The notes under the pieces: generated by a model
The model's input: only the letters and a program-made list of their open reading frames with translations
What the model was told of the DNA's origin: nothing
The model's database searches: none
Origin: Methyloceanibacter stevinii
GTDB taxonomy: Bacteria > Pseudomonadota > Alphaproteobacteria > Rhizobiales > Methyloligellaceae
DNA length: 64,000 bases
Direction: 5' to 3'
Assembly: GCF_001723355.1 (NCBI RefSeq)
Contig: NZ_LPWE01000013.1
Span: 372,001 to 436,000 of the forward strand
Shown: in pieces, positions 9,615-18,259 of the stretch
Layout of the letters: each line of letters starts with the position of its first letter
Numbering within the stretch: the first letter of the stretch is position 1
Position numbers and translations under genes: made by a program

Positions 9615-10376
9615 ATGTCATCGGTCACCGTAGTCTGGAAAGGGAATTGCCGGAGCACGGAAGCGCGTGCACGTCTCTTGGATTGTCTGCATCGGCTCGC
9701 GCGCTTGAGCGACGGCTATTTGCGCCCCACCGATCGCCCGCATCTGACGGTCGTCGGCGAGGAGCATGTGCCGCCGCGCTCACAACGCTGCAAACGCTCC
9801 AATATCGAATTGATCGACGAGACGCGGCAAGGCGAGATCTTGGTGTCATCGGATATCACCGACCACCCCGAAACGCTGCTGGCGCGGGCCAGCGAAGCCG
9901 GACTCCCGATCCGCGCCGCGAAGGATGGGCACACGAAGCACATCGTCCTCGACGCGGTTCGTCTGCATGGCATCGACTTCCGGCTCTTCGATCCGCGGGG
10001 TCTCTACCCCCATGATGACCGCATGAGCTTCGTGTTCATCGAGTCTCCGGAGCACCACTTCCTCGACGGCCGTCTGGTCAAGATCACCGAGGAGGGCGGC
10101 GCGACGGTCTTGTCGTGTCCGAGCCTGCGGCTGAAATCATACCTGGAGGATTGGACAGACTGTCTGTTCTCCTGGGTCCGCTTCTTCCTGATGGGCGATC
10201 TGTGTTGGTCCCGGCACGAAGACCTGCAGGGCTATCACGACTATCGCGGCGTGTTCGAAGTCGTGCAGACGACCCGCGGAAGCGCCGAGGCGGAAGACGC
10301 CACCTTCGATGCCGTGCTGTCCACGTTTACACAGCATGCGGAGCATTGGCGCTGCGAAGTGCAGCGGACAGCCTGA
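9615..10376 (+). CDS. Hypothetical protein, no recognised domain
   Basis: A protein of 253 residues from ATG 9615, or 272 from ATG 9558. I recognise no family. It has no signal peptide or membrane span, is balanced in charge, and is rich in His, Asp and Arg. It contains repeated Arg-Pro-His type blocks (RPTDRPHLTVVG), an internal FRLFDPRGLYPHDDRMSF stretch and a Trp-rich C-terminal third (DWTDCLFSWVRFF). It is soluble by appearance. It stands alone between divergent trmFO and a convergent ion channel, and the codon pattern is normal for the window. Reading is good that it is a real gene; function is unknown. Confidence 0.7.
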   Translation: MSSVTVVWKGNCRSTEARARLLDCLHRLARLSDGYLRPTDRPHLTVVGEEHVPPRSQRCKRSNIELIDETRQGEILVSSDITDHPETLLARASEAGLPIRAAKDGHTKHIVLDAVRLHGIDFRLFDPRGLYPHDDRMSFVFIESPEHHFLDGRLVKITEEGGATVLSCPSLRLKSYLEDWTDCLFSWVRFFLMGDLCWSRHEDLQGYHDYRGVFEVVQTTRGSAEAEDATFDAVLSTFTQHAEHWRCEVQRTA

Positions 10377-10388
10377 CCGCTCGCGGCG

Positions 10389-11303
10389 CTAGAAGCGTCC
10401 TTCGTCTGGAATGTTGAGCTTCTCCCCGCATGCTTTGCAGTGAACGGCATCGACTTCGTGCCGCTGCAGTCCACAGCCGGGGCAGGGGTAGCGTACCTTC
10501 TGCGGCCGCAAGAGCGTCTGCAGCAGCCGCAAGAACAGCGTAACCCCGAAAATCATGATGCAGACGGCGATCAGCCGGCCAAGCGAGCCTTGGAGCGTGA
10601 TGTCTCCGAAGCCGGTCGTCGTGAGCGTCGTCACGGTAAAATAGAGGGCATCGACGTAGTTGGCGATCGCCGGATTGCGATAGTGCTGCGTCTCGTAGAC
10701 AAGCCCCGTCGTAATGAACAGGAAGACGATGATGTTGATGACGGCAACGACCGTCTCTTCGTTGCGGCGGAAGAAGGGGAAATCGACGCGCAGGGTCGAC
10801 ACGAGTTGATAGGTATGCAGTAGACGGACCGTTCGCAGGACGCGCAAGAAGCCGAGGCCTTCCCCCACGATCGGCGCCAGGAAGGATAGGATGGCGACGA
10901 TATCCGCCCAGGTGGAGAAGTAGGTGAACTCACGGGCCGGGTGCGGGCTGACCCAAAGACGGGCGCAGAATTCGATCAGGATGAGGACGCCGAAGCAGAC
11001 GTCGAGATACTCGATCCAGGGCGCATCGGGCGTGAACGACGTGGCGATGATGAAGGCAATGGTGACCAGATCGAAGATAAGGATGCCGTAGCGGAAGCGA
11101 TGCGCCGCCCGGCTATGGCCATGATAGAGAAGCCGTAACCGCTCGCGGAGAGACTTCTCCTCCATCTTGACATCGGGAGACTGCTCGTGCCCTACGCCGG
11201 CGTCCACCGGTTTGCTTTCGGAAGAGGAGGCTATCTTCGATTGTGTCGTTGGTGCGGATGTCATTTGGCTGGAGTGAAGCCCGCGTTGCCTATGCCGAGT
11301 CAC
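10389..11303 (-). CDS. Voltage-gated-type potassium channel with C-terminal zinc ribbon
   Basis: A 304-residue six-span ion channel of the inner membrane. Spans lie near 75-90, 100-117, 131-146 and 186-203, an S4-like helix has Arg154, Arg157 and Arg160 at three-residue steps, and the pore loop holds the selectivity filter TTTGFGD at 228-234, which fits potassium. After the last span the protein ends with a short zinc ribbon of four cysteines (CPGC at 274-277 and CKAC at 289-292), unusual as a channel tail. The start is uncertain: Met1 at 11303 or Met14 at 11264; the first 50 residues are polar and cytosolic. It converges with the hypothetical gene before it. Confidence 0.85.
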   Translation of the reverse strand: MTRHRQRGLHSSQMTSAPTTQSKIASSSESKPVDAGVGHEQSPDVKMEEKSLRERLRLLYHGHSRAAHRFRYGILIFDLVTIAFIIATSFTPDAPWIEYLDVCFGVLILIEFCARLWVSPHPAREFTYFSTWADIVAILSFLAPIVGEGLGFLRVLRTVRLLHTYQLVSTLRVDFPFFRRNEETVVAVINIIVFLFITTGLVYETQHYRNPAIANYVDALYFTVTTLTTTGFGDITLQGSLGRLIAVCIMIFGVTLFLRLLQTLLRPQKVRYPCPGCGLQRHEVDAVHCKACGEKLNIPDEGRF

Positions 11304-11378
11304 ACTGGGCAGTAATATAGGTCGCGACCCCGGGAGTATAGAATCCCGGGAGCACAGAATGCCGGATCTTGTGCCAGG

Positions 11379-11840
11379 TCACGCCGAGGCACCCTGAGTG
11401 GGTCGTCGGGCGCCGAGGAGGCGCAAGAATACCGCGGTGCCGAGGCCCCACGTCGCATTCAGCATCATCGAGACAAGATAGCGTGGCCACAGGGGCGGCG
11501 TATCGAGCCCCTTTGCGGCCGGGACGACGAAGAATGCCACCAAGGGCAGCGCGATGGCCCCGGCGAGGATCCAGGACAGCCAATAGGCCTGGCCGCTGAG
11601 CCGCGCGAGGAACGGCGAGAACACGAGGCCCCAGAGGCCGCCCCAGAAGGCCTTGGAAAACAGGGAGGGGACCCCGAGCGGCGGCACCGGATCGGTCGGC
11701 CAAGCCGGGCGGCTCATGGGAATGAGGCCAATCTGGTTGAAGACGTACCAAAGGCTCTGGTGAAACAGGAGCGTTGCCAAGAACCCGGCGACGAAGCCCA
11801 ACAGCAGCAATCTCAAGGACATCCTCGTCTCTTTCGCCAT
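11379..11840 (-). CDS. Hypothetical inner-membrane protein
   Basis: A 153-residue protein from ATG 11840, with longer frames possible up to 11903. It has four predicted membrane spans: LLLLGFVAGFLATLLF, a Trp/Gly-rich FWGGLWGLVFSPFLA, LAGAIALPLVAFFVVP and LVSMMLNATWGLGTAVFLRLL. Such four-span proteins of about 150 residues are common in Rhizobiales and are annotated as hypothetical; I cannot name a function. It lies upstream of, and in the same direction as, the ion channel, 75 bp away, so the two may be co-transcribed. Confidence 0.7.
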   Translation of the reverse strand: MAKETRMSLRLLLLGFVAGFLATLLFHQSLWYVFNQIGLIPMSRPAWPTDPVPPLGVPSLFSKAFWGGLWGLVFSPFLARLSGQAYWLSWILAGAIALPLVAFFVVPAAKGLDTPPLWPRYLVSMMLNATWGLGTAVFLRLLGARRPTQGASA

Positions 11841-12001
11841 ACGACCGCGTCGATTCTCCAAGCCTCGTGCCACCTTAGCCCCAAGAGGGGCCCCTGGCAC
11901 CACCGTGGCAAAATCCGCCTCTCGGCAGGCTTGGACATCGTCACAGGAATGGCTTAATTCGAGGGCCGTATCGGGCAGTTTTCATCCAGGGGGTAGTGCC
12001 G

Positions 12002-12853
12002 ATGGAGCGTGCGACAAAGAAAGCGATCAGGCGATTTTCGATCGCCGGGGTAGTGCTGTTCCTCGGCCTCGTCTTCCTGCCGTTGCTGACGATCTTCTAT
12101 CTCGGCTGCGGTCTGATCGACGTCATGCGCAACAAGCGCCGCGATGCCATGGTGTTCCGCAAGTACTTCCTGGGGAACGGCATCACCACCTGGCTGCTGT
12201 CGCCGCTCAATCTGTTCATCGATCTGTTCTGCTATCGCAACAAGGGCGTCTACAAGCTCGACGACCTGCCGCTGGAATGGCGTGAAGAGGTCGACCAGGT
12301 CCTCGATGTCTTCCGCGAGCAGAAGGATACGATCCTTACCGAGATCGACGAGTCTTTCGAAGACGGCCGCCGCGGCATGTATGTCTATGAGTGGTACGGC
12401 AAGCGCAAGGAGCATTCCGTCGAGGCGCTGAAGCGGGACTACAAATACGTCAAGACCGTCGCCGTCTCGGTGTTCTCAGGCAAGGAATCCACCTCGTTCC
12501 ACTACGGGCCGCTGCGGATGACGCTGCGCGTTTTGTACAACCTCACGCCTGTCGATACGGACCAAGTCTATATTCAGTGCGGTTGGGAGAAGCACTTCTG
12601 GCGCGACGACCCGCTGTTCATTTTCGACGACACGCTGATCCACCGCTCGGTCAACGATTACGACGCGCGCCGCTTCGTCGTGTTCATGGACATCATGCGT
12701 CCGACCGCGCATCCGGCATTTCTCAACAAGCTCATTGCCGCTGTGTCCGTCCTCGTCGAGCGCGCCAACGCTGTCTTCTACAAGAACTGGAAGATGCTGC
12801 GCCCCGGAGCGAAGAGCACGGAGCCGCCGGCACCGCATTCCGAAGCCGCGTAG
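12002..12853 (+). CDS. Aspartyl/asparaginyl beta-hydroxylase-like protein, membrane anchored
   Basis: A 283-residue protein with a hydrophobic N-terminal anchor (about residues 14-38) and a C-terminal jelly-roll domain of the Asp/Asn beta-hydroxylase family, which uses iron, oxygen and 2-oxoglutarate. The first iron His is His167 in FHYGPLRMTLR, the second His214 in FDDTLIHRSVN, and Arg223/Arg224 after it would bind 2-oxoglutarate, followed by FMDIMRP. ATG 12002 is chosen because a CAGGGGG ribosome site lies 8 bp upstream; GTG at 11996 is possible. Bacterial members are mostly uncharacterised and may modify proteins or lipids. No partner gene is evident. Confidence 0.85.
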   Translation: MERATKKAIRRFSIAGVVLFLGLVFLPLLTIFYLGCGLIDVMRNKRRDAMVFRKYFLGNGITTWLLSPLNLFIDLFCYRNKGVYKLDDLPLEWREEVDQVLDVFREQKDTILTEIDESFEDGRRGMYVYEWYGKRKEHSVEALKRDYKYVKTVAVSVFSGKESTSFHYGPLRMTLRVLYNLTPVDTDQVYIQCGWEKHFWRDDPLFIFDDTLIHRSVNDYDARRFVVFMDIMRPTAHPAFLNKLIAAVSVLVERANAVFYKNWKMLRPGAKSTEPPAPHSEAA

Positions 12854-12880
12854 CTCGCGCGGCCCGCGGAGGGTTCGGCC

Positions 12881-13363
12881 ATGGTGACCGTGATCTCCGG
12901 GGGACAGACAGGTCCTGACCGTGCCGCCCTTGAGGCGGCGGTCGCCACGGGCACACCCTATGGCGGCTGGTGTCCGAAGGGCGGATGGGCCGAAGACATG
13001 CCCGAGCCGCCGGGGCTGTTGGCTCTCTATCCCAACCTTCGCGAGACGCCCTCCGACAAACCCGAACAGCGCACGGACTGGAACGTGCGGGATTCGGACG
13101 CGCTGCTCGTCCTTGTCGGGCAGGGAGGGCTCGATGTTTCGACGGGCACGGAGCGCGCGATGCGCCATGCCAAGAGTATGGGCAGGGCCGTCTGCGTCGT
13201 AAGCGTCGCAGAGCAAGAGGCAGAAGACAGGGTCCGGGCTTTCCTGAGCCAGTTCGCGGGTAAGCCCGTCTGCATCGCCGGCCCGCGCGAGAGTGAATCT
13301 CCGGGGCTCCAAGCCGAAGCCTTGCGCGTGCTACAGCCTGCTCTTGCGGCGCTGGCCGCCTGA
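12881..13363 (+). CDS. Putative molybdenum carrier / YpsA-SLOG family protein
   Basis: A 160-residue Rossmann-like protein of the putative molybdenum carrier family in the SLOG/YpsA superfamily. The N-terminal motif VISGGQTGPDRAALEAA at 4-20 and the GGWCPKGGWAED block around 29-40 are the family's ligand-binding signature. The name comes from a structural hint in the family; a nucleotide-derived ligand is the likelier biology. It starts 28 bp after the hydroxylase-like gene in the same direction and is probably co-transcribed. Fold assignment is firm, function open. Confidence 0.8.
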   Translation: MVTVISGGQTGPDRAALEAAVATGTPYGGWCPKGGWAEDMPEPPGLLALYPNLRETPSDKPEQRTDWNVRDSDALLVLVGQGGLDVSTGTERAMRHAKSMGRAVCVVSVAEQEAEDRVRAFLSQFAGKPVCIAGPRESESPGLQAEALRVLQPALAALAA

Positions 13364-13493
13364 GCGGGACCCCAATCTTCGCAGGACGGCTGGAACTCCA
13401 GGGCCCGTCGCGAATTGTGTCCATGTCGGGGCAGATCCCGTCTGATGGCTTTGTCCCGGGCTGTGTGGAGAGTGACGACCTGAGGAGGAAGCA

Positions 13494-13952
13494 ATGACGC
13501 ATACCACAAGGCGAATGACGCTTGCGGGTGGGGTCTTGGGTGCGAGCCTTATGCTTGCCGCTGTCCCCGCCGTTGCGATGGGCAGTCTCGTCGAAGGCGA
13601 GGAGACCGACAATTGCTCGAACGAGGACGGCGCCTTGGACGAGGCGGCCTTCGTGATCGCCACGGGACCGAAGCCGGGTGAGCGCGTCGAGAGCGGGTTC
13701 GACGTGACCGGATGCTCGCGGACCTTCGAGAGCAATGTGCAGTGGAAGCTTTTGGCACGGGACGGCGCTGTGCTGGCAAGCGGCCATACGACCGGGGGCG
13801 GCGTCGACGGTCCCGGGGCGTTCAGTTTCAGTATTCCGTACACGGTCACTGTCCAGCAACTCGGCCATCTCGAAGTCTTCGAAGAAGATGTATCGGACGG
13901 CGAAGGCTTCCCGCCAGGGCGGACGGTAATTCCGCTGGTCCTGAAGCCGTAA
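13494..13952 (+). CDS. Exported protein with Gmad2-type immunoglobulin-like domain
   Basis: A 152-residue exported protein. The first 25 or so residues form a signal peptide with a twin-arginine-like start (TTRRMTLAGG) and cleavage near VAMG. The rest contains a Gmad2 immunoglobulin-like domain: FVIATGPKPGERV, the FDVTG strand, a WKLLARDG strand and the terminal FEEDVSDG region. Gmad2 is known from spore-germination and envelope proteins and acts as a binding module. A GGAGGAAG ribosome site precedes the ATG. It stands alone with no obvious partner. Confidence 0.75.
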   Translation: MTHTTRRMTLAGGVLGASLMLAAVPAVAMGSLVEGEETDNCSNEDGALDEAAFVIATGPKPGERVESGFDVTGCSRTFESNVQWKLLARDGAVLASGHTTGGGVDGPGAFSFSIPYTVTVQQLGHLEVFEEDVSDGEGFPPGRTVIPLVLKP

Positions 13953-14081
13953 GGTTCCGTCGGCTCCGAACGGGGCGCGATAGGATTTGCTAACAGCCCG
14001 TCGATTGGCGCTGAGGGTGGCCGGTGATGTGATAGGGTGTGCCGTCTCGATGAGTACGATTCTTCAGCAAAGGGGGGAACA

Positions 14082-14345
14082 ATGCTGGAAGCACTCATTA
14101 TCATCTTGGTTGTAGGCGCCATTGCCGGCTGGCTGGCGGGTCTCCTGGTTCAGGGCACCGGATTCGGCCTACTGGGCGATATCGTCGTCGGAATCCTCGG
14201 TGCTCTCGTCACCGGGTTCTTTTTGCCTCAGGTCGGAATTGTCCTGGCATTCGGCGGCGGCATTCTCGGATCGATCATCGCGGCCTTCATCGGCGCCGTG
14301 ATTCTTCTGATCGTCGTGAAGCTGATCAAGAAGCTTCTGTCCTAA
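14082..14345 (+). CDS. GlsB/YeaQ/YmgE family stress-response membrane protein
   Basis: An 87-residue inner-membrane protein, almost wholly hydrophobic, with three spans and the family's Gly-rich pattern (IAGWLAGLLVQG then GDIVVGILGALVTGFF and ILGSIIAAFIGA). The family is tied to stationary-phase and acid or osmotic stress. ATG 14082 is preceded by a strong AGGGGGG site at 14071-14077; the frame is open to 14037 but those residues look non-coding. A terminator-like hairpin follows. It is typically single-gene, as here. Confidence 0.9.
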   Translation: MLEALIIILVVGAIAGWLAGLLVQGTGFGLLGDIVVGILGALVTGFFLPQVGIVLAFGGGILGSIIAAFIGAVILLIVVKLIKKLLS

Positions 14346-14379
14346 AATACCGATTTATTTCAGCTGATTAGCTGTCTCG

Positions 14380-14414
14380 GGCGCCGCTCCACCGATGGGT
14401 GGGACGGCGTCTTT
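14380..14414 (+). terminator. Likely intrinsic terminator of the GlsB-like gene
   Basis: An inverted repeat with arms GGGCGCCGCTCCACC and GGTGGGACGGCGTCT around a short GAT loop starts about 35 bp past the stop codon, followed by TTTC. The arms pair over about 11 positions with a few mismatches, and the T tract is short, so termination is probable but not strong. Confidence 0.5.
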
Positions 14415-14620
14415 CGGTGTCGAGCCGTGTGTAAGCGCCGCTCAAGCCATTGTTGCAGCGCAACATTGGGCCTCCCTGCTGGGCCACTTTGCCGCAGTTT
14501 GTAACACAGGGGCCATGTTTTCGTCACAAGGTGAACCTGCCCTCGTCAGAATTGTCGAGCAAAAGCCCCAACCTCAGCGGGTTAATCCCGCACAGTATTA
14601 ACAACTGTTGAGGAATATCT

Positions 14621-15340
14621 ATGAGGGGTCAGAGACTCTTCGGCGTGAAGAGCCTTTTGCTTGTCTTGGTATTGCTTGGACTAGCAGCGCCTGCACACGC
14701 TGGTGACGTGGCGCGAAATGACAAATTGTTTGTTGCGTCGCACAACGCGAAAGCTGGATTGGTCGCGGCCGCAGAGGTCGTTGCTCGGCATAGCGTGATC
14801 GATGACTATGACGACCTGGCCGATGCCGACACAGCCGAGAACGGCGTGTCGTCCGCAGCGTTGGAAGTCGCCGCGCAGGGTGCCGGTGAGCAGAACTTCG
14901 CCGATGCGAGTTCCGCGCGCCAGCTTCGGTGCTTGGCCGAAGGGATCTATTTCGAGGCCCGCGGTGAGCCTTGGCGCGGCCAGCTCGCCGTCGGCCGGGT
15001 GATCTTGAATCGGGTTTCGAGCAAGCACTATCCCAACACCATTTGCGGTGTGGTCTATCAGAACAGCCATCTCCACAATCGCTGCCAGTTCTCCTTTGCC
15101 TGCGACGGCAAGGCCGACCGGATCCGCGATGCCAAGGTCTGGTTCAGCGTCCGCGGCTACGCGGCCTGGCTGTTGGCCAATCGGCCGAATGAGCGGGACG
15201 TGAGCGAGTACCGGGTTTTGGCGTCGCTCCAGACCGCGACCCACTATCACGCGGATTATGTTCGCCCGAACTGGGCCAAGCATTTCGAACTGACCGCGCG
15301 CATTGGCCGGCACATTTTCTACTCCGACCCAAGCGCTTAG
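14621..15340 (+). CDS. SleB-type cell-wall hydrolase
   Basis: A 239-residue exported protein. A signal peptide (about 1-29, ending in AHAG) is followed by a linker and a C-terminal SleB domain of about 110-235, known as a lytic transglycosylase/hydrolase of peptidoglycan. Conserved elements are LAEGIYFEARGEPWRGQLAVG with the catalytic Glu, then ILNRV, NTICGVVYQ and CQFSFACDG with its two Cys. Proteobacterial SleB-like proteins do not act on spores but are thought to remodel the wall. An ATG at 14621 follows GAGGAATAT. The next gene is a tiny lipoprotein. Confidence 0.88.
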   Translation: MRGQRLFGVKSLLLVLVLLGLAAPAHAGDVARNDKLFVASHNAKAGLVAAAEVVARHSVIDDYDDLADADTAENGVSSAALEVAAQGAGEQNFADASSARQLRCLAEGIYFEARGEPWRGQLAVGRVILNRVSSKHYPNTICGVVYQNSHLHNRCQFSFACDGKADRIRDAKVWFSVRGYAAWLLANRPNERDVSEYRVLASLQTATHYHADYVRPNWAKHFELTARIGRHIFYSDPSA

Positions 15341-15447
15341 CACCATTCAGAGGGGGCGGCCGACCAGGCCGTCACCCTTGCAATTCCCCATCCGCATCAT
15401 ATCTCTAACCCGTTAGCATCTTCCTTTCGCTGACACGGGAGAGAAAC

Positions 15448-15627
15448 ATGCGATGGCTGCTGATAGTGCTTGCGCCGCTTGCACTTGCGGGCTGCGTGAC
15501 GGACCAGGGTCCCGCATTGCCGATGACCCTTGCGCCTGCAGAAACCGCTCAAGCGGCCTGCCTGACTTACGGCGATACGCCGACATTCGGCGAATGTAGC
15601 CCGGGCAACGCCACCCCGGACCAATAG
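15448..15627 (+). CDS. Small lipoprotein, 59 residues
   Basis: A short frame missed by length filters. ATG 15448 follows a GGGAGAG ribosome site (about 15437-15443). The 59-residue product has a short hydrophobic signal and a clear lipobox LAGC (Cys16), so it should be a lipoprotein, followed by a 43-residue tail with two further Cys (positions 36 and 48) that could form a disulfide. No homologue is recognised. It lies 107 bp after the SleB-like gene in the same direction and might be co-transcribed. The lipobox plus ribosome site make it credible. Confidence 0.72.
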   Translation: MRWLLIVLAPLALAGCVTDQGPALPMTLAPAETAQAACLTYGDTPTFGECSPGNATPDQ

Positions 15628-15901
15628 CGCTGCTCCACCTCGGAAGACGGCAGGCATCCTTGACCGCCGTCACAGCTTCACAGTCCGATTAGGCCAACCT
15701 GGCAAGATCTTCTGCTGGGGATTGGCCTGTCATATGTCGTGTGAATGCTTGCTGGCTTGCCCGCGAGCGGCTACCACAACGCGCCATGATCAAACAGAGC
15801 GACAGGAGTCGCCACAGCCTCGTCGGCAATGGGACGGGGCGTAGACAAGAAGACCGGCCGTCGGAACTTCGTCTGAGTGCAGGGCGGGGAAGACGCGATC
15901 C

Positions 15902-16162
15902 ATGAAGCGCCGAGCCATGTTCAGCAGCCGTCTGGAGCGCCGCCGGCAAGTGCGCCGCTTTGCACGGCTCGTCGGCGTGACGGTATTCGTCATTGGGCTC
16001 GGCCTCGTCGCCGTCTTCGCAGTCCAGGGACTCGACTTTCTCGGCATCGCCGAGGCGGACCGTCTGCCGCTCGGTGCCGTCGTGTTGGCGGCCATAGGCG
16101 GTGTCCTCGCGCTGTCTTTCGTGGCCTATGTTACAGTGCGCATGTTCAGCCGGATCGACTAG
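15902..16162 (+). CDS. Small two-span membrane protein
   Basis: An 86-residue protein with a basic N-terminus rich in Arg (residues 3-20), then two hydrophobic spans (LVGVTVFVIGLGLVAVFAV and LGAVVLAAIGGVLALSFVAYV) and a short basic end. The layout suggests a positive-inside hairpin in the inner membrane. A GGGGAAG site precedes the ATG. I do not recognise the family. It is 274 bp after the lipoprotein gene; that gap shows nothing clear. Confidence 0.62.
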   Translation: MKRRAMFSSRLERRRQVRRFARLVGVTVFVIGLGLVAVFAVQGLDFLGIAEADRLPLGAVVLAAIGGVLALSFVAYVTVRMFSRID

Positions 16163-16263
16163 CGCCCCTGTAGACTGGCGCATCGAGACAAGTGACGAAC
16201 CCTCTCCAAGCGATCTAAACTGTCCTCCCGCCGAGACGCGCGGGACTATGGGAGGGATTACCA

Positions 16264-16527
16264 ATGGATCTTACGGGCCTACTGGTGCAGGCCGTCTCCG
16301 GTGCTGTCGGTGGCAGCGCCGCGGGTGCGGCTGCGAAGAACTATTCTCTCGGGGCTGTTGGGAATGCGATCGCCGGTGCTGTCGGCGGTGGCATCCTGGG
16401 TCAGCTGATGGGCAACTTTGCCGGCCAGATGATCGAAGGCTGGGTCGGCGACATTGTCGGCGGCGGCGTGGGCGGTATTGTGCTGACGCTTGTTGCTGGC
16501 CTCATTCGCAATATGACGTCCAAGTAA
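16264..16527 (+). CDS. Glycine-zipper membrane protein, 87 residues
   Basis: An 87-residue protein dominated by Gly, Ala, Val and Ile with repeated GxxxG spacings (GGSAAGAAA, GGGILGQLMG, VGGGVGGIV), characteristic of glycine-zipper or holin-like membrane proteins. A strong GGGAGGGATT site precedes the ATG. Related proteins are found widely in Rhizobiales as hypothetical. It resembles the GlsB-like protein at 14082 in size and style but is not clearly the same family. No function is assigned. Confidence 0.7.
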   Translation: MDLTGLLVQAVSGAVGGSAAGAAAKNYSLGAVGNAIAGAVGGGILGQLMGNFAGQMIEGWVGDIVGGGVGGIVLTLVAGLIRNMTSK

Positions 16528-16733
16528 GTCTCATCATGGGCAGGGGCGGCGTCCTTCTTGGGCGCCACCCCGCCTTAGCTGCGACGCCTCGTAGATTGCC
16601 TTTGTCCTTCATAACAATGTCGAGCGGCTTCGCCACATTGAACGGCATCGATGTGTGCGGCAGACCCGCTGCCGTGCGCGTCTAGAATGGTAGCAGCGTC
16701 GTGTCAGACGTTCGCGTAATCCCGAGGGGAATG

Positions 16734-18148
16734 ATGGTCGAGTCCGAGTCTGCTGCGGATCTGAAATGGGTGCCGGAAGGCGAAGGCGCCGCGGACGAAA
16801 CGAACGATGCGGCCATAGAGACGCTGCGGCAGCTGATCCGCGACAGGAACAAGAAGTCCGTTCGGAAGGTTCTCGCGCACTGGTCGCCCGAAGACATCGT
16901 GGAGCTTCTGGTCCGATTGCCGTTCAAGGCTGCGCGCAAGCTGTTGGACCTTTTGCCTGACCAAACATCCTCGCGCGTTCTGTCGGAACTGCGGCCGCAA
17001 TACCGTGCTGCGATCACGAGAGACGAAACGGTCGAGCGGCTACGCGGCTTGATCCAAAGAATGCGCCCGAAAAGGCCCTTGAGACGTTTCAGGATTTGCC
17101 GGACGATCTCCAGGATCGCCTTGGCCCAGACCTCAAGTCGTTCGAAAGCATCCAGGCATCGAGGGCCTTCCACAAGGAGAGCGCCGGCGAGATCATGCAA
17201 AGGCGCCACGTGGCGCTGGCGCCGGACCGCACCGCAGCCGAGGCCGTTGCGGCGCTTCAACGAGCATCGGATATGATTGGGTCGGTCGATACGGTTTTCG
17301 TCATCGATGCCGACAACCGTCCCATCGGCGCCTTCAAGCCGCGGGCACTGCTGCTGGTGCCCCCGGACACGCCGCTCTCGAAGATCATGTCGCGCGAGTT
17401 TCCCGTCGTCTCATCGGCCACGGACCAGGAAGAAGCGGCGCTCGCGACGGCCGGTACGGAGTTCAAGAGCCTTCCCGTCGTCGACAACGACGGCCGGCTT
17501 GTGGGGCAGATCACCACCAAGATGCTGGCGCGTGTTGTGGCGGAGGAAGCCGCCGAGGACATGCTGAAGCTCGGTGGCGTCAACGAGGATGCGCGCCCGA
17601 CCGACTCCGTCCCGAAGATCGTGCGCAACCGGTTGCCGTGGCTGCTGGCCGGTCTGGTGGGAGCGACGATTGCGGCTATCATCATCGGATCCTTCGAAGA
17701 GGAGCTCGAGAAGGCGGCGATACTTGCGGCCTTCATTCCTGTCGTGATGTCGATGGCCGGGAACGCCGGTCTGCAGGCCTCCGTGGTCTCGGTTCAGGCC
17801 TTGGCCATGGGATCGAACTGGCCGGGAGACCGCCTGATCTATCGCTTCGGCCGCGAGCTGCTCGGCGCGCTCGTCAACGGGGCGATCGCAGGGAGCATTC
17901 TTGCATCGCTGATCCTTGCAGGCTCGCTGATATTCGATGTGGAAGACCCGGTGCGGCTCGCATTGGCAACATCGATGTCCTTGCTCACGGTGACGACAAT
18001 CGCGGCAATCGTCGGATCATTCGTTCCGCTGGGCCTCAGCCGGCTGGGCATCGATCCCGCGGCGGCGACCGGCGTGTTCATTACGACAAGCAATGACGTT
18101 GTGGGCGTTCTGGTTTACTTCCTGATGGCCAGCACGTTCTACTTCTGA
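16734..18148 (+). pseudogene. mgtE: MgtE magnesium transporter, frameshifted near 17047
   Basis: The intact product would be about 471 residues: a cytosolic N domain (repeat helices such as EDIVELLVRLPFKAARKLLD), a CBS pair (VDTVFVIDADNRPIGAF and FKSLPVVDNDGRLVGQI) and five membrane spans ending in FITTSNDVVGVLVYFL, the MgtE magnesium channel. The first frame reads TVERLRG and then loses homology; the CBS and membrane parts continue in the next frame from LDPKNAPEKALETF. Restoring one C in GGC at about 17048 joins them into RGLDPKNAPE. ATG 16734 has GAGGGGA before it; GTG 16701 is also in frame. A single lost C in a C pair is probably a sequencing error. Confidence 0.88.
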
Positions 18149-18259
18149 GGAGAAGCGCCCCCGCGGCCAGGCACTCCAATGGGTGTGTCAAGGGGGCTTT
18201 ACAGTTGAGCCGAAAGGGCTAGTAAGGGTCTGCACTCGAAACGGGAATTAGGGGGAACG

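Noticed and set aside
14395-14601. 68-residue frame before SleB
   Set aside because: It starts inside the terminator hairpin, lacks a ribosome site and has no homology or signal.
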